Source: DASUPK01 sp963801055 (GTDB lineage Bacteria > Actinomycetota > Thermoleophilia > Solirubrobacterales > 70-9). From it: a stretch of 64,000 nt of DNA. The notes under the pieces are model-generated. The model was not told where the DNA came from, did no database searches, and saw only the letters and a program-made list of their open reading frames with translations. How positions within the stretch are numbered: position 1 is the stretch's first letter; each line of letters opens with the position of its first letter. This document shows positions 55,318 to 64,000 of the stretch, piece by piece. The translations under genes were made by a program, and so were the position numbers. The DNA is taken from contig CAWDDE010000005.1 of the NCBI GenBank assembly GCA_963801055.1, positions 1-64,000 on the forward strand, read 5' to 3'.

Positions 55318-55998
55318 CTAGCCGGTGAAGTGGGCGACCAGCGGCTCGCCGCCCGTGGCGGGCAGCAGCCGCAGCACGGAGACCTGGTGCGGATCGACCG
55401 GGATCCCGCCGCCCGAGCTGCCCGAGGGATCGAGGTGGAACCAGTTGAGGTGCACCTGCCTGCCGTCGTCCATGACCAGCTCGGCTCCCCGCAGATCGGC
55501 CCGGTGTCCCTGATCGACCGTGATCAGAAGCCACGACGGCGCTCCCTGGTAGCTGAAGACCGTCCCGGCCGCCGAACCCCTTCCGCCATAGAGCGAGTAG
55601 GACTCGAACTCCTTCCCATTCGCTTCCTGAAGGGTGTGGCGATAGTGAGAGGCGGTCCGGAGGTCGTCGGAGACGACGGCGAGCGTGATCGCGACCGCGG
55701 CGAGCGCGGCCGCGGCCGGGGCGAGCATGAGCCTGAGGCGCCGGCGCCGGCGCCGGGGCCGGGGAGGCGGGGCGGGCAGCACCTGATCCAGAACCCGTGA
55801 CTCGAACCCGACGGGGACCTCCCGGTGGGGGGCGAGCAGGAGCAGCTGGTCCGCCACCCCGGCAAGCTCGTCCACGCGCCTGCGGCACTCCGTGCAGTCG
55901 GCGAGATGCTCCAGGGCTCGGCCGCGCTCCTCGCCCTCGACGATCCCGAGCGCGAGCTCGGGGGCAAGCTCGCGGGTCTCCTCGCAGCGCGGGTTCAT
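55318..55998 (-). CDS. Anti-sigma factor with zinc-binding ZAS domain
   Basis: A 226-residue membrane protein. The N-terminal anti-sigma zinc motif is HLADCTECRRRVDEL, a His then CxxC, preceded by ETRELAPELALGIVEGEE. A poly-arginine stop and one membrane helix follow (LMLAPAAAALAAVAITLAVV). The outside domain (SYQGAPSWLLITVDQGHRAD, DPHQVSVLRLLPATGGEPLV) resembles RskA-type C-terminal domains. It overlaps the sigma gene by 4 bp and so is its cognate inhibitor. Confidence 0.88.
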   Translation of the reverse strand: MNPRCEETRELAPELALGIVEGEERGRALEHLADCTECRRRVDELAGVADQLLLLAPHREVPVGFESRVLDQVLPAPPPRPRRRRRRLRLMLAPAAAALAAVAITLAVVSDDLRTASHYRHTLQEANGKEFESYSLYGGRGSAAGTVFSYQGAPSWLLITVDQGHRADLRGAELVMDDGRQVHLNWFHLDPSGSSGGGIPVDPHQVSVLRLLPATGGEPLVAHFTG

Positions 55999-56549
55999 TC
56001 CTCCCCCACCAACAGTTCATCGCGCAGCTTGAGCATGGCGGTCCGGATCCGCGTCTTCACGGTCCCCAGCGGCACGTCGTCGAGGTCGCTGATCTCGCGA
56101 GCCGTCCGGCCCATGTAAGCCGCCAGGACCAGCGCGCGGCGCTGGTCGTCGGGCAGCTCGGTGATGGCGGAGCGGAGCTGCTCGCGCTCGTCGGGCTGCA
56201 GGTCCCTTTCGTCGACGCCCGGCTCCTGCGAGGTCAGCGAGAGCTCCGCCGCGATCAACTCCGGGTCCACCGGGTCAAGTCGTCGCATCCGGGTTACGTC
56301 GATCGCCAGGTTGCGGGCGATCGAGAGCAGCCAGGTCGACACTCTGCCTTTGCGGGCGTCGTAGTTGCCCGCGTGCCGGAAGACCCTCACGAAAGTCTCC
56401 TGCGCGACCTCCTCGGCGATCGCCGGCTGGCGGACGATCGTCAGGGCAAGGCCGTAGACCCGCCCCTGGAAGCGCCGGACGAACGCCGCGGCTGTGCCCG
56501 GATCGCCAGTCGCGTAGCCGGCGAGAAGTGCCTCATCGGAAGGGTCCAC
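55995..56549 (-). CDS. ECF-type RNA polymerase sigma factor (SigK/RpoE-like)
   Basis: Region 2 contains YGLALTIVRQPAIAEEVAQE TFVRVFRHAGNYD and RVSTWLLSIARNLAIDVTRM RR. Region 4 contains LPDDQRRALVLAAYMGRTAR EISDLDDVPLGTVKTRIRTA MLKLRDEL. I choose GTG 56549 (MDPSDEALLAGYATGD), giving about 184 residues. This N-terminus is typical for the class, and TACATT-N6-GTG upstream fits a leaderless transcript. In-frame GTGs at 56600 and 56651 are alternatives, but the latter leaves no room for a promoter. Pairs with the anti-sigma gene and diverges from the lipoprotein. Confidence 0.92.
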   Translation of the reverse strand: MDPSDEALLAGYATGDPGTAAAFVRRFQGRVYGLALTIVRQPAIAEEVAQETFVRVFRHAGNYDARKGRVSTWLLSIARNLAIDVTRMRRLDPVDPELIAAELSLTSQEPGVDERDLQPDEREQLRSAITELPDDQRRALVLAAYMGRTAREISDLDDVPLGTVKTRIRTAMLKLRDELLVGEE

Positions 56550-56555
56550 ATGAGG

Positions 56556-56561
56556 AATGTA
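56556..56561 (-). promoter_or_regulatory. Predicted -10 element, leaderless sigma factor transcript
   Basis: TACATT on the minus strand, six bases, then GTG 56549. This fixes the preferred start of the sigma gene. Confidence 0.45.
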
Positions 56562-56668
56562 CGTGTCGCGAGCGATGCCGGATTGCGTGTCGTTGCTCAC
56601 ACAATCCCGACCATCGGCGGCGCCGTAGTACTGGGCAGATGGGGCCGACACGAAGCAAAGGACCAGTG

Positions 56669-57232
56669 ATGAAACTCAGACATGCTCCGCTGCTCACGAT
56701 CGCCGCGGTGGCGCTGGTCGCCATCGGCCTGGCGGCGTGCGGCGGCAGCAGCAACTCATCCAACGACGCCTCCGCGGCATCCTCGATGCCGACGGGAAGC
56801 GCCGACACCGTCTCGACGAAGTCGATCAGTGGCACGGGCACCGTGCTCGTCGACTCGAACGGTGCCGCTCTCTACACGAACAACCAGGACAGCGGCATGA
56901 AGGTCGCGTGCACGGGCTCGTGCGCCGCCATCTGGGTTCCCTTGATGGCGCCCTCGAGCGGGCAGCCGACCTCGAGTGACCAGGCCGTCCAGGCCAAGCT
57001 CGGCGTCGTCAAGGCCAACGGCGGCAGCCAGGTGACCTGGGGCGGCAAGCCCCTCTACACCTTCGTCCAGGACAGCCCGGGCCAGGTGACTGGCAACGGC
57101 TTCTCCGACCAGTTCAATGGCACCAGCTTCACCTGGACGGTGGCCAGCGCGGGTCCGGTGTCCTCGGGCTCGAGCGGCACGAGCACCTCGAGCGGCAGCA
57201 GCAGCTCGGGCGGCGGCGGTTACGGCTACTAG
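56669..57232 (+). CDS. Secreted lipoprotein with Lipoprotein_15-type repeats
   Basis: A 187-residue exported lipoprotein. The signal peptide ends in LAACG (TIAAVALVAIGLAACG), then a Ser-rich linker. Two copies of the secreted-repeat family PF03640 follow: GAALYTNNQDSGMKVACTGS CAAIWVPLMAP and GGKPLYTFVQDSPGQVTGNG. The C-terminus is a Ser/Gly tail ending in YGY. Function unknown. Being divergent from an ECF sigma/anti-sigma pair suggests it belongs to that regulon. The ATG at 56669 has AAAGGA upstream. Confidence 0.88.
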   Translation: MKLRHAPLLTIAAVALVAIGLAACGGSSNSSNDASAASSMPTGSADTVSTKSISGTGTVLVDSNGAALYTNNQDSGMKVACTGSCAAIWVPLMAPSSGQPTSSDQAVQAKLGVVKANGGSQVTWGGKPLYTFVQDSPGQVTGNGFSDQFNGTSFTWTVASAGPVSSGSSGTSTSSGSSSSGGGGYGY

Positions 57233-57660
57233 CTCGCGGCCGAGGCTTCTTCGCGCCCGGCGACCGCCCTCCTGACGAAATCCACGATCTCGTCGGTGGG
57301 CGCGCCGGGCGTGAACACCTCCGCCACTCCGAGCTTCTTGAGCTCAGGGATGTCGTCCGTGGGGATCGTCCCCCCGACGGTGACGACGACGTCGCTCGCC
57401 CCCTGATCCGCTAGCAGCTCCACGACCCTGGGGACCAGGGTCATGTGGGCGCCGGAGAGGATGGAGAGGCCGACCGCGTCGGCGTCCTCCTGGACCGCCG
57501 TCTCGGCGATCTGCTCGGGCGTCTGATGGAGGCCGGTGTAGATGACCTCCATGCCCGCGTCGCGCAGAGCGCGGGCGATGATCTTCGCGCCGCGGTCGTG
57601 CCCGTCGAGTCCGGGCTTGGCTACGACGATCCTGATTTTTCTGGCGGACTCGGTCGGCAT
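57229..57660 (-). CDS. icmB: Acyl-CoA mutase small subunit, B12-binding (IcmB type)
   Basis: A 143-residue cobalamin-binding subunit. The DxHxxG motif that gives the lower axial histidine is GLDGHDRG (Asp19, His21, Gly24), followed by GLSILSGAHMTLVPRVVELL and VTVGGTIPTDDIPELKKLGV. It stands as a separate small subunit near the 552-residue catalytic subunit, the arrangement of isobutyryl-CoA mutase (IcmA/IcmB), rather than as a fused domain. It lies 338 bp from icmA, separated by a small gene on the other strand. Confidence 0.9.
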   Translation of the reverse strand: MPTESARKIRIVVAKPGLDGHDRGAKIIARALRDAGMEVIYTGLHQTPEQIAETAVQEDADAVGLSILSGAHMTLVPRVVELLADQGASDVVVTVGGTIPTDDIPELKKLGVAEVFTPGAPTDEIVDFVRRAVAGREEASAAS

Positions 57661-57694
57661 TATTGGGTCAGGGCGGTTGCTCGAGTAGCGAGTT

Positions 57695-57725
57695 AACCGT
57701 AATCGAACAAGGAGTTTCTACGGTT
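57695..57725. repeat. Inverted repeat between icmB and the small plus-strand gene
   Basis: AACCGTA (57695-57701) and TACGGTT (57719-57725) are perfect arms with 17 bases between, in the divergent promoter region. It could be an operator for either gene. No regulator can be named. Confidence 0.35.
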
Positions 57726-57793
57726 TCAACCAAGGGAAGCCGAGACGAGAATGAGTAGTGCTTAGGGGAACCGCAGCAACAGGAGGCTTAGCG

Positions 57794-57991
57794 GTGTACG
57801 ACGTTCTTTTCCTGGACCGCACACATGGGCAGAAGGTGCTGGCGAGGGGTCTTGCTCGCGACGATGCCTGCCGCATCGCCAGGGCGGAGTCCGAGCGCAG
57901 GGGGATTGGCCGCATGTTCCTCGCGGGGTCAGAGCTTGCGACGACCGGTGAGCTGATCGTGATCGTCGAGTCGGCGCAGACCGCGGCCTAG
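57794..57991 (+). CDS. Small hypothetical protein
   Basis: A 65-residue protein, MYDVLFLDRTHGQKVLARGL ARDDACRIARAESERRGIGR with a C-terminal ELIVIVESAQTAA. I do not recognise a family. The predicted pattern is beta-strand, helix, strand with an amphipathic middle, so a small folded domain is likely. GTG 57794 is chosen because AGGAGG lies 8 bp before it. It sits convergent to icmA (8-bp gap) and between the two mutase subunit genes, on the opposite strand. Confidence 0.65.
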   Translation: MYDVLFLDRTHGQKVLARGLARDDACRIARAESERRGIGRMFLAGSELATTGELIVIVESAQTAA

Positions 57992-57998
57992 GTTCGGG

Positions 57999-59657
<1,659 letters not shown>

Positions 59658-59663
59658 GCGGAG

Positions 59664-59669
59664 AGTCTA
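59664..59669 (-). promoter_or_regulatory. icmA: Predicted -10 element, leaderless icmA transcript
   Basis: TAGACT on the minus strand followed by exactly six bases and the ATG at 59657. Confidence 0.5.
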
Positions 59670-59678
59670 AGACGAAGG

Positions 59679-60812
59679 TCAGTCCCCGCCCGGGTGCACC
59701 TGGCGAGCGGTGAGCAGTGCGGTGTCCGCTCGGCCGACCAGGTCGCTCAGGCTGTCTTCCGGGCGCAGCTCAGCCAACCCGACCGAGAGCACTTCTCCGG
59801 CGCCATCGGCCGCGACCGACTCCCTGATCGCCGCAAAGCGGCGCTCCGCCTGGGCCATGTCGACGCCCGAGAGCGCGCAGACGAACTCGTCCCCGCCGTA
59901 GCGCACGATCGGCTCGTAGGAGCGGCCGGTCGTCTGAATGGCGGAGACGACGTCCCGCAGCAGCGCGTCGCCCGCGGCATGACCCTTGCGCTTGTTGAGA
60001 TCCCTGAGCGAATCGACGTCGACAAAGGCCAACACGAGCCTGCCGTCACCCACCCGGACACGATCGATCTCGCCTTGGAGGGCCACCTCGCCCGCTCCCC
60101 TCCGCAGAGCGCCGGTGAGCGCGTCCACGTGGGCGCGCCGCAGCTCGGCGAGGACCTCGGCGCGTTCTGTCGCCGCCCGCTCGCGGTCGCGGGCCGCGTG
60201 CCCGCGCTCCTCGGCCGCCCTCGCACGGTCCGCCGCTGCTCGCGCGCGGGTCTGCGCCGCCAGCGTAAGGGCCGCCCGAAGGGAAGAGCCCTGGAAGCCG
60301 ATCTTTCGCTCCAGCGCGACGGCCTCCCGGTCGCGTTGTTCGGCAGCCCTGTCCCGGGCATCGGCGGTCAGGTCGCGCTGGCGGGCGTTCTCGTCGCGTC
60401 CCGCCGCATGACGCGCGCGCTCCTCAGCCGTAAGGGCCCGCGCTTTCGACGCCTGATCGCGCTCCAGTCTCCCGGCTTCCCGACCAGCACGGCCCGCCTC
60501 ATGCGCCCTGCGTGAGGCCTCGTCCGAATGCAGCTCCAGTTCTCGATCGGACGCGGCCTGGTCGCGTTCCGCCGCCTGCCGGTCGCGGTCGGAGGCCCGC
60601 TGGTCGCGTTCGGAGAGCTCACGCTCCAGGTCAGCGAGGCTCTGGTCCGTATCGGACGCGGTCCGATCTGCATCGGACGCTGTCTGATCCTCGGCGGCCC
60701 TTCTCTGCTCCTCGGCGAGCCTGGCAAACCACCGGTGCTCCTCCTCCAGCCGGGCCCCGTCGTCGTCCCAATCGGAACCGCTGGATCCCTTTTGCGCCAC
60801 ACTTGCTCCCAT
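59679..60812 (-). CDS. GGDEF diguanylate cyclase with long charged repeat region
   Basis: A 377-residue protein. Residues 1-200 are a soluble, very polar region of degenerate repeats (ASDRDRQAAERDQAASDRE, RDENARQRDLTADARDRAAE), predicted as a long coiled coil. The GGDEF domain (about 215-370) has VDALTGALRRGAGEVALQGEI, FVDVDSLRDLNKRKGHAAGD and RYGGDEFVCAL, so cyclic-di-GMP synthesis is likely. The inhibitory-site RxxD position reads RSYE. No sensory or membrane domain is seen. The start is ATG 60812 without a good ribosome-binding site. Confidence 0.88.
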   Translation of the reverse strand: MGASVAQKGSSGSDWDDDGARLEEEHRWFARLAEEQRRAAEDQTASDADRTASDTDQSLADLERELSERDQRASDRDRQAAERDQAASDRELELHSDEASRRAHEAGRAGREAGRLERDQASKARALTAEERARHAAGRDENARQRDLTADARDRAAEQRDREAVALERKIGFQGSSLRAALTLAAQTRARAAADRARAAEERGHAARDRERAATERAEVLAELRRAHVDALTGALRRGAGEVALQGEIDRVRVGDGRLVLAFVDVDSLRDLNKRKGHAAGDALLRDVVSAIQTTGRSYEPIVRYGGDEFVCALSGVDMAQAERRFAAIRESVAADGAGEVLSVGLAELRPEDSLSDLVGRADTALLTARQVHPGGD

Positions 60813-60909
60813 CCGGCGCCGTCGTCCGCCGTCCGGAGCACTGTCCGACGGCAAGCTTGATCTCTTCCAGTGTCGCACCTTTCCCGCGCCGCCGGGCGTG
60901 GCGCTACGG

Positions 60910-61722
60910 CTAGCGACGGACGGATCTCGAGACCACTCCGGGGCGGCCGCCGCTCCGGCGCCGCGAGGCAAGCGCGCCGAGCCCGCCGGCGGCAGCCGCG
61001 AGCGCGGTGGCGCCGGCGATCGCCAGCTTTCGCCCGAGCTTCTCGAAGCGCATCACCCGCCAGCCCTCCTGCCGTGCGATCTCGAACAGCGGGCCGTCAG
61101 GGTTGACCACCACGGCGTGGCCAACCGAGCGCAGCATCGGCAGATCGCTCACCGAGTCGGAGTACGCGTATGAGGCGTCCAGGTCGATGTCGTGCCGATC
61201 GGCGAACTGACGCATCGCCTCGACCTTGCCATTGCCGTAGACGAAGGGCCCGTCCATCTCGCCCGTGTACTTCCCGTCGGGACCGACCGCCCAGCGCGTG
61301 CCGATCCCTCCCTCCATGCCGAGCACACCCGCCAGCGTCTTCACCAGGTCATTGCCCGCCGCGCTGACGATGAAGGTCGCACGGCCATCGTCCTGGTGGC
61401 GATGGACCTCATCGAGCATCTGCGGATAGATCCGCGGCAGGATCCCGGCGAGCACCTCGGGGCCCATCCTCTCGACGTCCCGCTCAGCGATCTCGGCGAA
61501 GATGCGCTTTGCGACCTCCACCACGGCGTCGGTCTGCTCGTCCGACGAGCCCCGCAGCCGGTAGCGCAGGTGGTGCCAGCCCCACCTGGCGAGCTGGCCA
61601 CGGGGGACGAATCCCTTGCGGTTCGCGACCCGCGCGAACACCATCCCGCTCGACCCCGCCATCAGGGTCTTGTCCAGATCGAAAAAGGCGGCCGCCTTAC
61701 CGCCCCCTCCGTCAGCCTCCAT
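60910..61722 (-). CDS. HAD-superfamily IB phosphatase
   Basis: A 270-residue phosphatase of the phosphoserine-phosphatase-like HAD-IB group. Motif I is AAFFDLDKTLMAGSS, motif II FIVSAAGNDLV, motif III/IV AYSDSVSDLPMLRSVGHAVV VNPDGPL. The C-terminus has a hydrophobic, membrane-like stretch (LAIAGATALAAAAGGLGALA) and a basic tail, as in members near lipid or glycan genes. It overlaps the thiolase 3' end by 11 bp and is probably co-transcribed with it. Substrate unknown. Its 3' end stops about 100 bp from the GGDEF start. Confidence 0.87.
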   Translation of the reverse strand: MEADGGGGKAAAFFDLDKTLMAGSSGMVFARVANRKGFVPRGQLARWGWHHLRYRLRGSSDEQTDAVVEVAKRIFAEIAERDVERMGPEVLAGILPRIYPQMLDEVHRHQDDGRATFIVSAAGNDLVKTLAGVLGMEGGIGTRWAVGPDGKYTGEMDGPFVYGNGKVEAMRQFADRHDIDLDASYAYSDSVSDLPMLRSVGHAVVVNPDGPLFEIARQEGWRVMRFEKLGRKLAIAGATALAAAAGGLGALASRRRSGGRPGVVSRSVRR

Positions 61723-62896
61723 TGACCTCCACGACGATCGCGTCGCCCTGGCCGCCGCCGGAGCAGATCGCGGCGCAGCCGAGGCCGCCGCCGCGGCGGC
61801 GCAGCTCGTGCACCAGAGCTCCGACGATCCGCGCGCCCGAGGCGCCGATCGGGTGGCCGAGGGCGATCGCCCCGCCGTTCACGTTCACCTTGTCCTCGTC
61901 GATCTCGAGCATGCGCATCGAGTTGATTGCCACCGAGGCAAACGCCTCGTTGATCTCCCAGAGGTCGACGTCGCCCGGCTGCTTGCCGATCTTCTCGAGC
62001 GCCTGGATGGCGGCCCTGGCGGGCGTCTTGGCGAGGTAGGGGAAGTCGTCGGCGACTTGTCCATAGGCGAGCACCGTGGCGATCGCGCCCTTGCCGTTCT
62101 GTTTCGCCCATTCGTCGGAGGCGACCACGACGGCGCCGGCGCCGTCGTTCACCCCCGGCGAGTTGCCGGCGGTATGGGTGGCATCGTCGCCGCCTACGGC
62201 CTTCAGCTTGGAGAGGCCCTCGAGGGTGGTGTCGGGGCGGATCGCCTCATCGACGGCCACCTCGCTCTCGCCCTTCTTCGACTTCACCGAGACGGTGACG
62301 ATCTCCTCGGCCAGTCGGCCCTCCTCGGTCGCCTGGTGGGCGAGCTGGTGGGAGCGCTCCGCAAAGCGGTCCATGTCGGCGCGCGTGATCTCGAGCTCGT
62401 TTGAGACCTCGCTGGCCTCGTTGATCATCTGCTTCTCAGTGAACGGATTGGTGAGGCCGTCATGGGTCATCGCGTCGATCGCCTTGACGTCGCCCATCCG
62501 GAAGCCGAAGCGGGCGCCGGGCAACAGATACGGCGCCTTGCTCATCGACTCCATGCCGCCGGTCACACCGATCTGGAGATCGCCAGCCCTGATCGCCTGA
62601 TCGGCGATCCCGATCGATCGCATGCCGGACGCGCAGACTTTGTTGACGGTCTCGGAGGGGACCTCTCGCGGGATGCCAGCCTTGATCTGCGCCTGGCGGG
62701 AGGGGATCTGACCCTGCCCCGCCTGCAGTACCTGGCCGTAGACGACGCCCTGCACCTCGTCGGGCTTCACCTCGGCGCGGTCGAGCACCTCCGAGATCGC
62801 GGTGCCGCCCAGGTCGGTGGCATCGAGGGAGGAGAGCCCGCCGCCCATCTTCCCGAACGGGGTCCTGGCGGTGGAGAGGATGACCGTCTTCGACAT
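61712..62896 (-). CDS. Acetyl-CoA acetyltransferase (thiolase)
   Basis: A 394-residue thiolase II type enzyme. Acyl-accepting Cys is in SETVNKVCASGMRSIGIADQ, the catalytic His in NVNGGAIALGHPIGASGARI, and the second Cys in CAAICSGGGQGDAIVVE. NEAFA appears as WEINEAFASVAI. It may condense acetyl-CoA or act in beta-oxidation, consistent with the ETF and acyl-CoA mutase genes nearby. The start is ATG 62896 (MSKTVILSTARTPFGKMGGG). Confidence 0.94.
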   Translation of the reverse strand: MSKTVILSTARTPFGKMGGGLSSLDATDLGGTAISEVLDRAEVKPDEVQGVVYGQVLQAGQGQIPSRQAQIKAGIPREVPSETVNKVCASGMRSIGIADQAIRAGDLQIGVTGGMESMSKAPYLLPGARFGFRMGDVKAIDAMTHDGLTNPFTEKQMINEASEVSNELEITRADMDRFAERSHQLAHQATEEGRLAEEIVTVSVKSKKGESEVAVDEAIRPDTTLEGLSKLKAVGGDDATHTAGNSPGVNDGAGAVVVASDEWAKQNGKGAIATVLAYGQVADDFPYLAKTPARAAIQALEKIGKQPGDVDLWEINEAFASVAINSMRMLEIDEDKVNVNGGAIALGHPIGASGARIVGALVHELRRRGGGLGCAAICSGGGQGDAIVVEVNGG

Positions 62897-62987
62897 CTGC
62901 GCCTTTCGTCTGCGCCGGCGACCAGCTCCGCCGGCTGTTCCCAAGTTTCGGGAGGAAGGTTAGTGACCGCCTGTAATCTGGCGCCCC

Positions 62988-64000
62988 TTGCGCGTCGAGG
63001 TCGCCGACAAGCCGCTGTCCGAGGTCGACGCCGACCTCCTGGCGGTGCTGATCTTCGACGGCGACGAGCTTCCGGAGCCGCTCGCCGGGGCCCCCGGCTC
63101 GGAGGACGTCAAGGGCGCCTACAAGAAGGCGACGCTGGTCCACCCGGGCAGACCACGGCGAGCGTTGGTGGTCGGACTTGGCGACCGGGAAGAGTTCGAT
63201 CCCGAGCGGGCTCGCGTCGCGGCCGCTATCGCCGCGCGTACGGCGGGCTCGATGGATGCCACCTCGCTGGCGCTCAGCGGCCCGGAAGGGACGGATACCG
63301 AGGCGTCGGCCACTGCGATCGTGGAGGGAGCCATTCTCGCCTCTTACCGCTTCGACCGGTTCAAGAGCAAGGGTGACGAGGACGAGGAGGACTCGAAGAG
63401 CCTCGAGGAGCTCACGGTGATCGGCGAAGGCGGCCTGGCCGAGGTCGTCGAGGCCGCCCAGATCGCCGCCGAGGCCGAGAACTTCGCCCGCGAGCTCCAG
63501 GATCTGCCGTCCAACGTCGTCACCCCCTCCTACCTGGCCGGCCGCGCCAAGGCGATCGCGGACGAGCACTCCTCCGTCACCTGCGAGGTGATGGGCCGCC
63601 AGCAGATCAAGGAGAAGGGCATGGGCGGCCTGGTGGCCGTCTCGCAGGGCACCGCCGAGGAGCCGCAGCTCATCGTGCTGCGGTACCAGGGAGGCGGCGG
63701 CGGGAAGACGCTCGGGCTGGTCGGCAAGGGCGTCACCTTCGATACCGGTGGGATCTCGATCAAGCCCGCCGCCTCGATGCACGAGATGAAGATGGACATG
63801 TCCGGCGCGGCCGCCGTACTGGAGGCCGTCTCGGCGATCGCCAAGCTCGAGGTGCCGATCGACGTCCTGGCGGTGATCCCCTCGACCGAGAACATGCCGA
63901 GCGGGACGGCCGTGAAGCCCGGCGACATCATCACCCAGCTGAACGGCAAGACGGTCGAGGTCAACAACACCGACGCCGAGGGTCGCCTGATCCTGGCCGA
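62988..64000 (+). CDS. pepA: Leucyl aminopeptidase, M17 family (runs off the window)
   Basis: The N-terminal 337 residues of a cytosolic zinc/manganese aminopeptidase. The N-domain starts RVEVADKPLSEVDADLLAVL IFDG. The catalytic domain shows ENFARELQDLPSNVVTPSYL, GLVGKGVTFDTGGISIKPA (metal and active-site Lys), MHEMKMDMSGAAAVLEA, and NNTDAEGRLIL just before the edge. The C-terminal 150 or so residues lie beyond 64000. The start is TTG 62988; TAATCT eight bases upstream suggests a near-leaderless transcript. It diverges from the thiolase. Confidence 0.93.
   Translation, partial: MRVEVADKPLSEVDADLLAVLIFDGDELPEPLAGAPGSEDVKGAYKKATLVHPGRPRRALVVGLGDREEFDPERARVAAAIAARTAGSMDATSLALSGPEGTDTEASATAIVEGAILASYRFDRFKSKGDEDEEDSKSLEELTVIGEGGLAEVVEAAQIAAEAENFARELQDLPSNVVTPSYLAGRAKAIADEHSSVTCEVMGRQQIKEKGMGGLVAVSQGTAEEPQLIVLRYQGGGGGKTLGLVGKGVTFDTGGISIKPAASMHEMKMDMSGAAAVLEAVSAIAKLEVPIDVLAVIPSTENMPSGTAVKPGDIITQLNGKTVEVNNTDAEGRLILA

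Overview
The window is a gene-dense, very GC-rich bacterial chromosome segment. Its gene content suggests an actinobacterium, probably of the Thermoleophilia (Solirubrobacterales/Gaiellales) type. This is an inference from GC richness, frequent GTG/TTG starts, apparent leaderless promoters, several ECF sigma/anti-sigma pairs, an acyl-CoA mutase with a separate B12 subunit, and LytR-CpsA-Psr and DrrAB-type proteins. I see no rRNA, tRNA, CRISPR array, insertion sequence or prophage. The DNA looks like core chromosome, with one accessory glycan locus.

Layout. 0-12.6 kb holds DNA glycosylase fpg, a DrrAB-type ABC exporter, nadC, an ECF sigma factor coupled to an O6-alkylguanine-DNA alkyltransferase, a FIST protein, prfB (with the classical programmed +1 frameshift), a cupin, secA, hpf, comF and a sugar nucleotidyltransferase. 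12.7-23.2 kb holds ahcY, arfB, a cNMP-domain flavoprotein, phosphoglucose/phosphomannose isomerase, a second nucleotidyltransferase, ugd, an LCP cell-wall ligase and dapE. 23.2-30.7 kb is the whole F1Fo ATP synthase operon (atpI-B-E-F-H-A-G-D-C) on the minus strand. 30.9-32.3 kb is an anti-sigma/sigma pair. 32.4-40.0 kb is a glycan locus: nucleotide-sugar dehydrogenase, two SDR epimerases, a fused TIM-barrel/CapD-like enzyme, a WecA-type initiating transferase, a DUF354 protein and a decayed DUF354 copy. 40-47.2 kb holds glyA, a SnoaL-like protein, a sulfotransferase, tsaC-prmC-prfA, a DUF1385 membrane protein and rpmE. 47.3-51.4 kb holds an operator-controlled hydrolase, a methyltransferase-like membrane protein, a NarL-type response regulator with its histidine kinase, and a cytochrome c lipoprotein. 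51.5-55.1 kb is etfB-etfA-ETF:quinone oxidoreductase. 55.3-57.2 kb is an ECF sigma/anti-sigma pair diverging from a secreted-repeat lipoprotein. 57.2-64 kb holds a B12-dependent acyl-CoA mutase with isobutyryl-CoA mutase specificity residues, a GGDEF protein, a HAD phosphatase, thiolase and the start of leucyl aminopeptidase.

How the genes work together. The thiolase, Etf proteins, ETF-QO and acyl-CoA mutase point to fatty-acid and branched acyl-CoA oxidation feeding the quinone pool. The two nucleotidyltransferases, isomerase, dehydrogenases, WecA and LCP protein point to surface-glycan synthesis and attachment to the wall. prfA, prfB, prmC, tsaC, arfB, hpf and rpmE form a large translation-related share.

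Caveat. At least ten genes carry single-base frameshifts, most of them extra bases in G/C-rich tracts and most of them between 21.8 and 32.2 kb, including essential atp genes. I read these as consensus errors in the sequence rather than real pseudogenes. The decayed DUF354 copy at 39.8-40.0 kb, with in-frame stops, looks genuinely degenerate. The most interesting items are the TIM-barrel/CapD fusion, the ICM-type residues, the ETF-QO lacking a cluster cysteine, the CxxC-less cNMP-domain reductase, and the two operator systems (47.26 kb and 55.21 kb).
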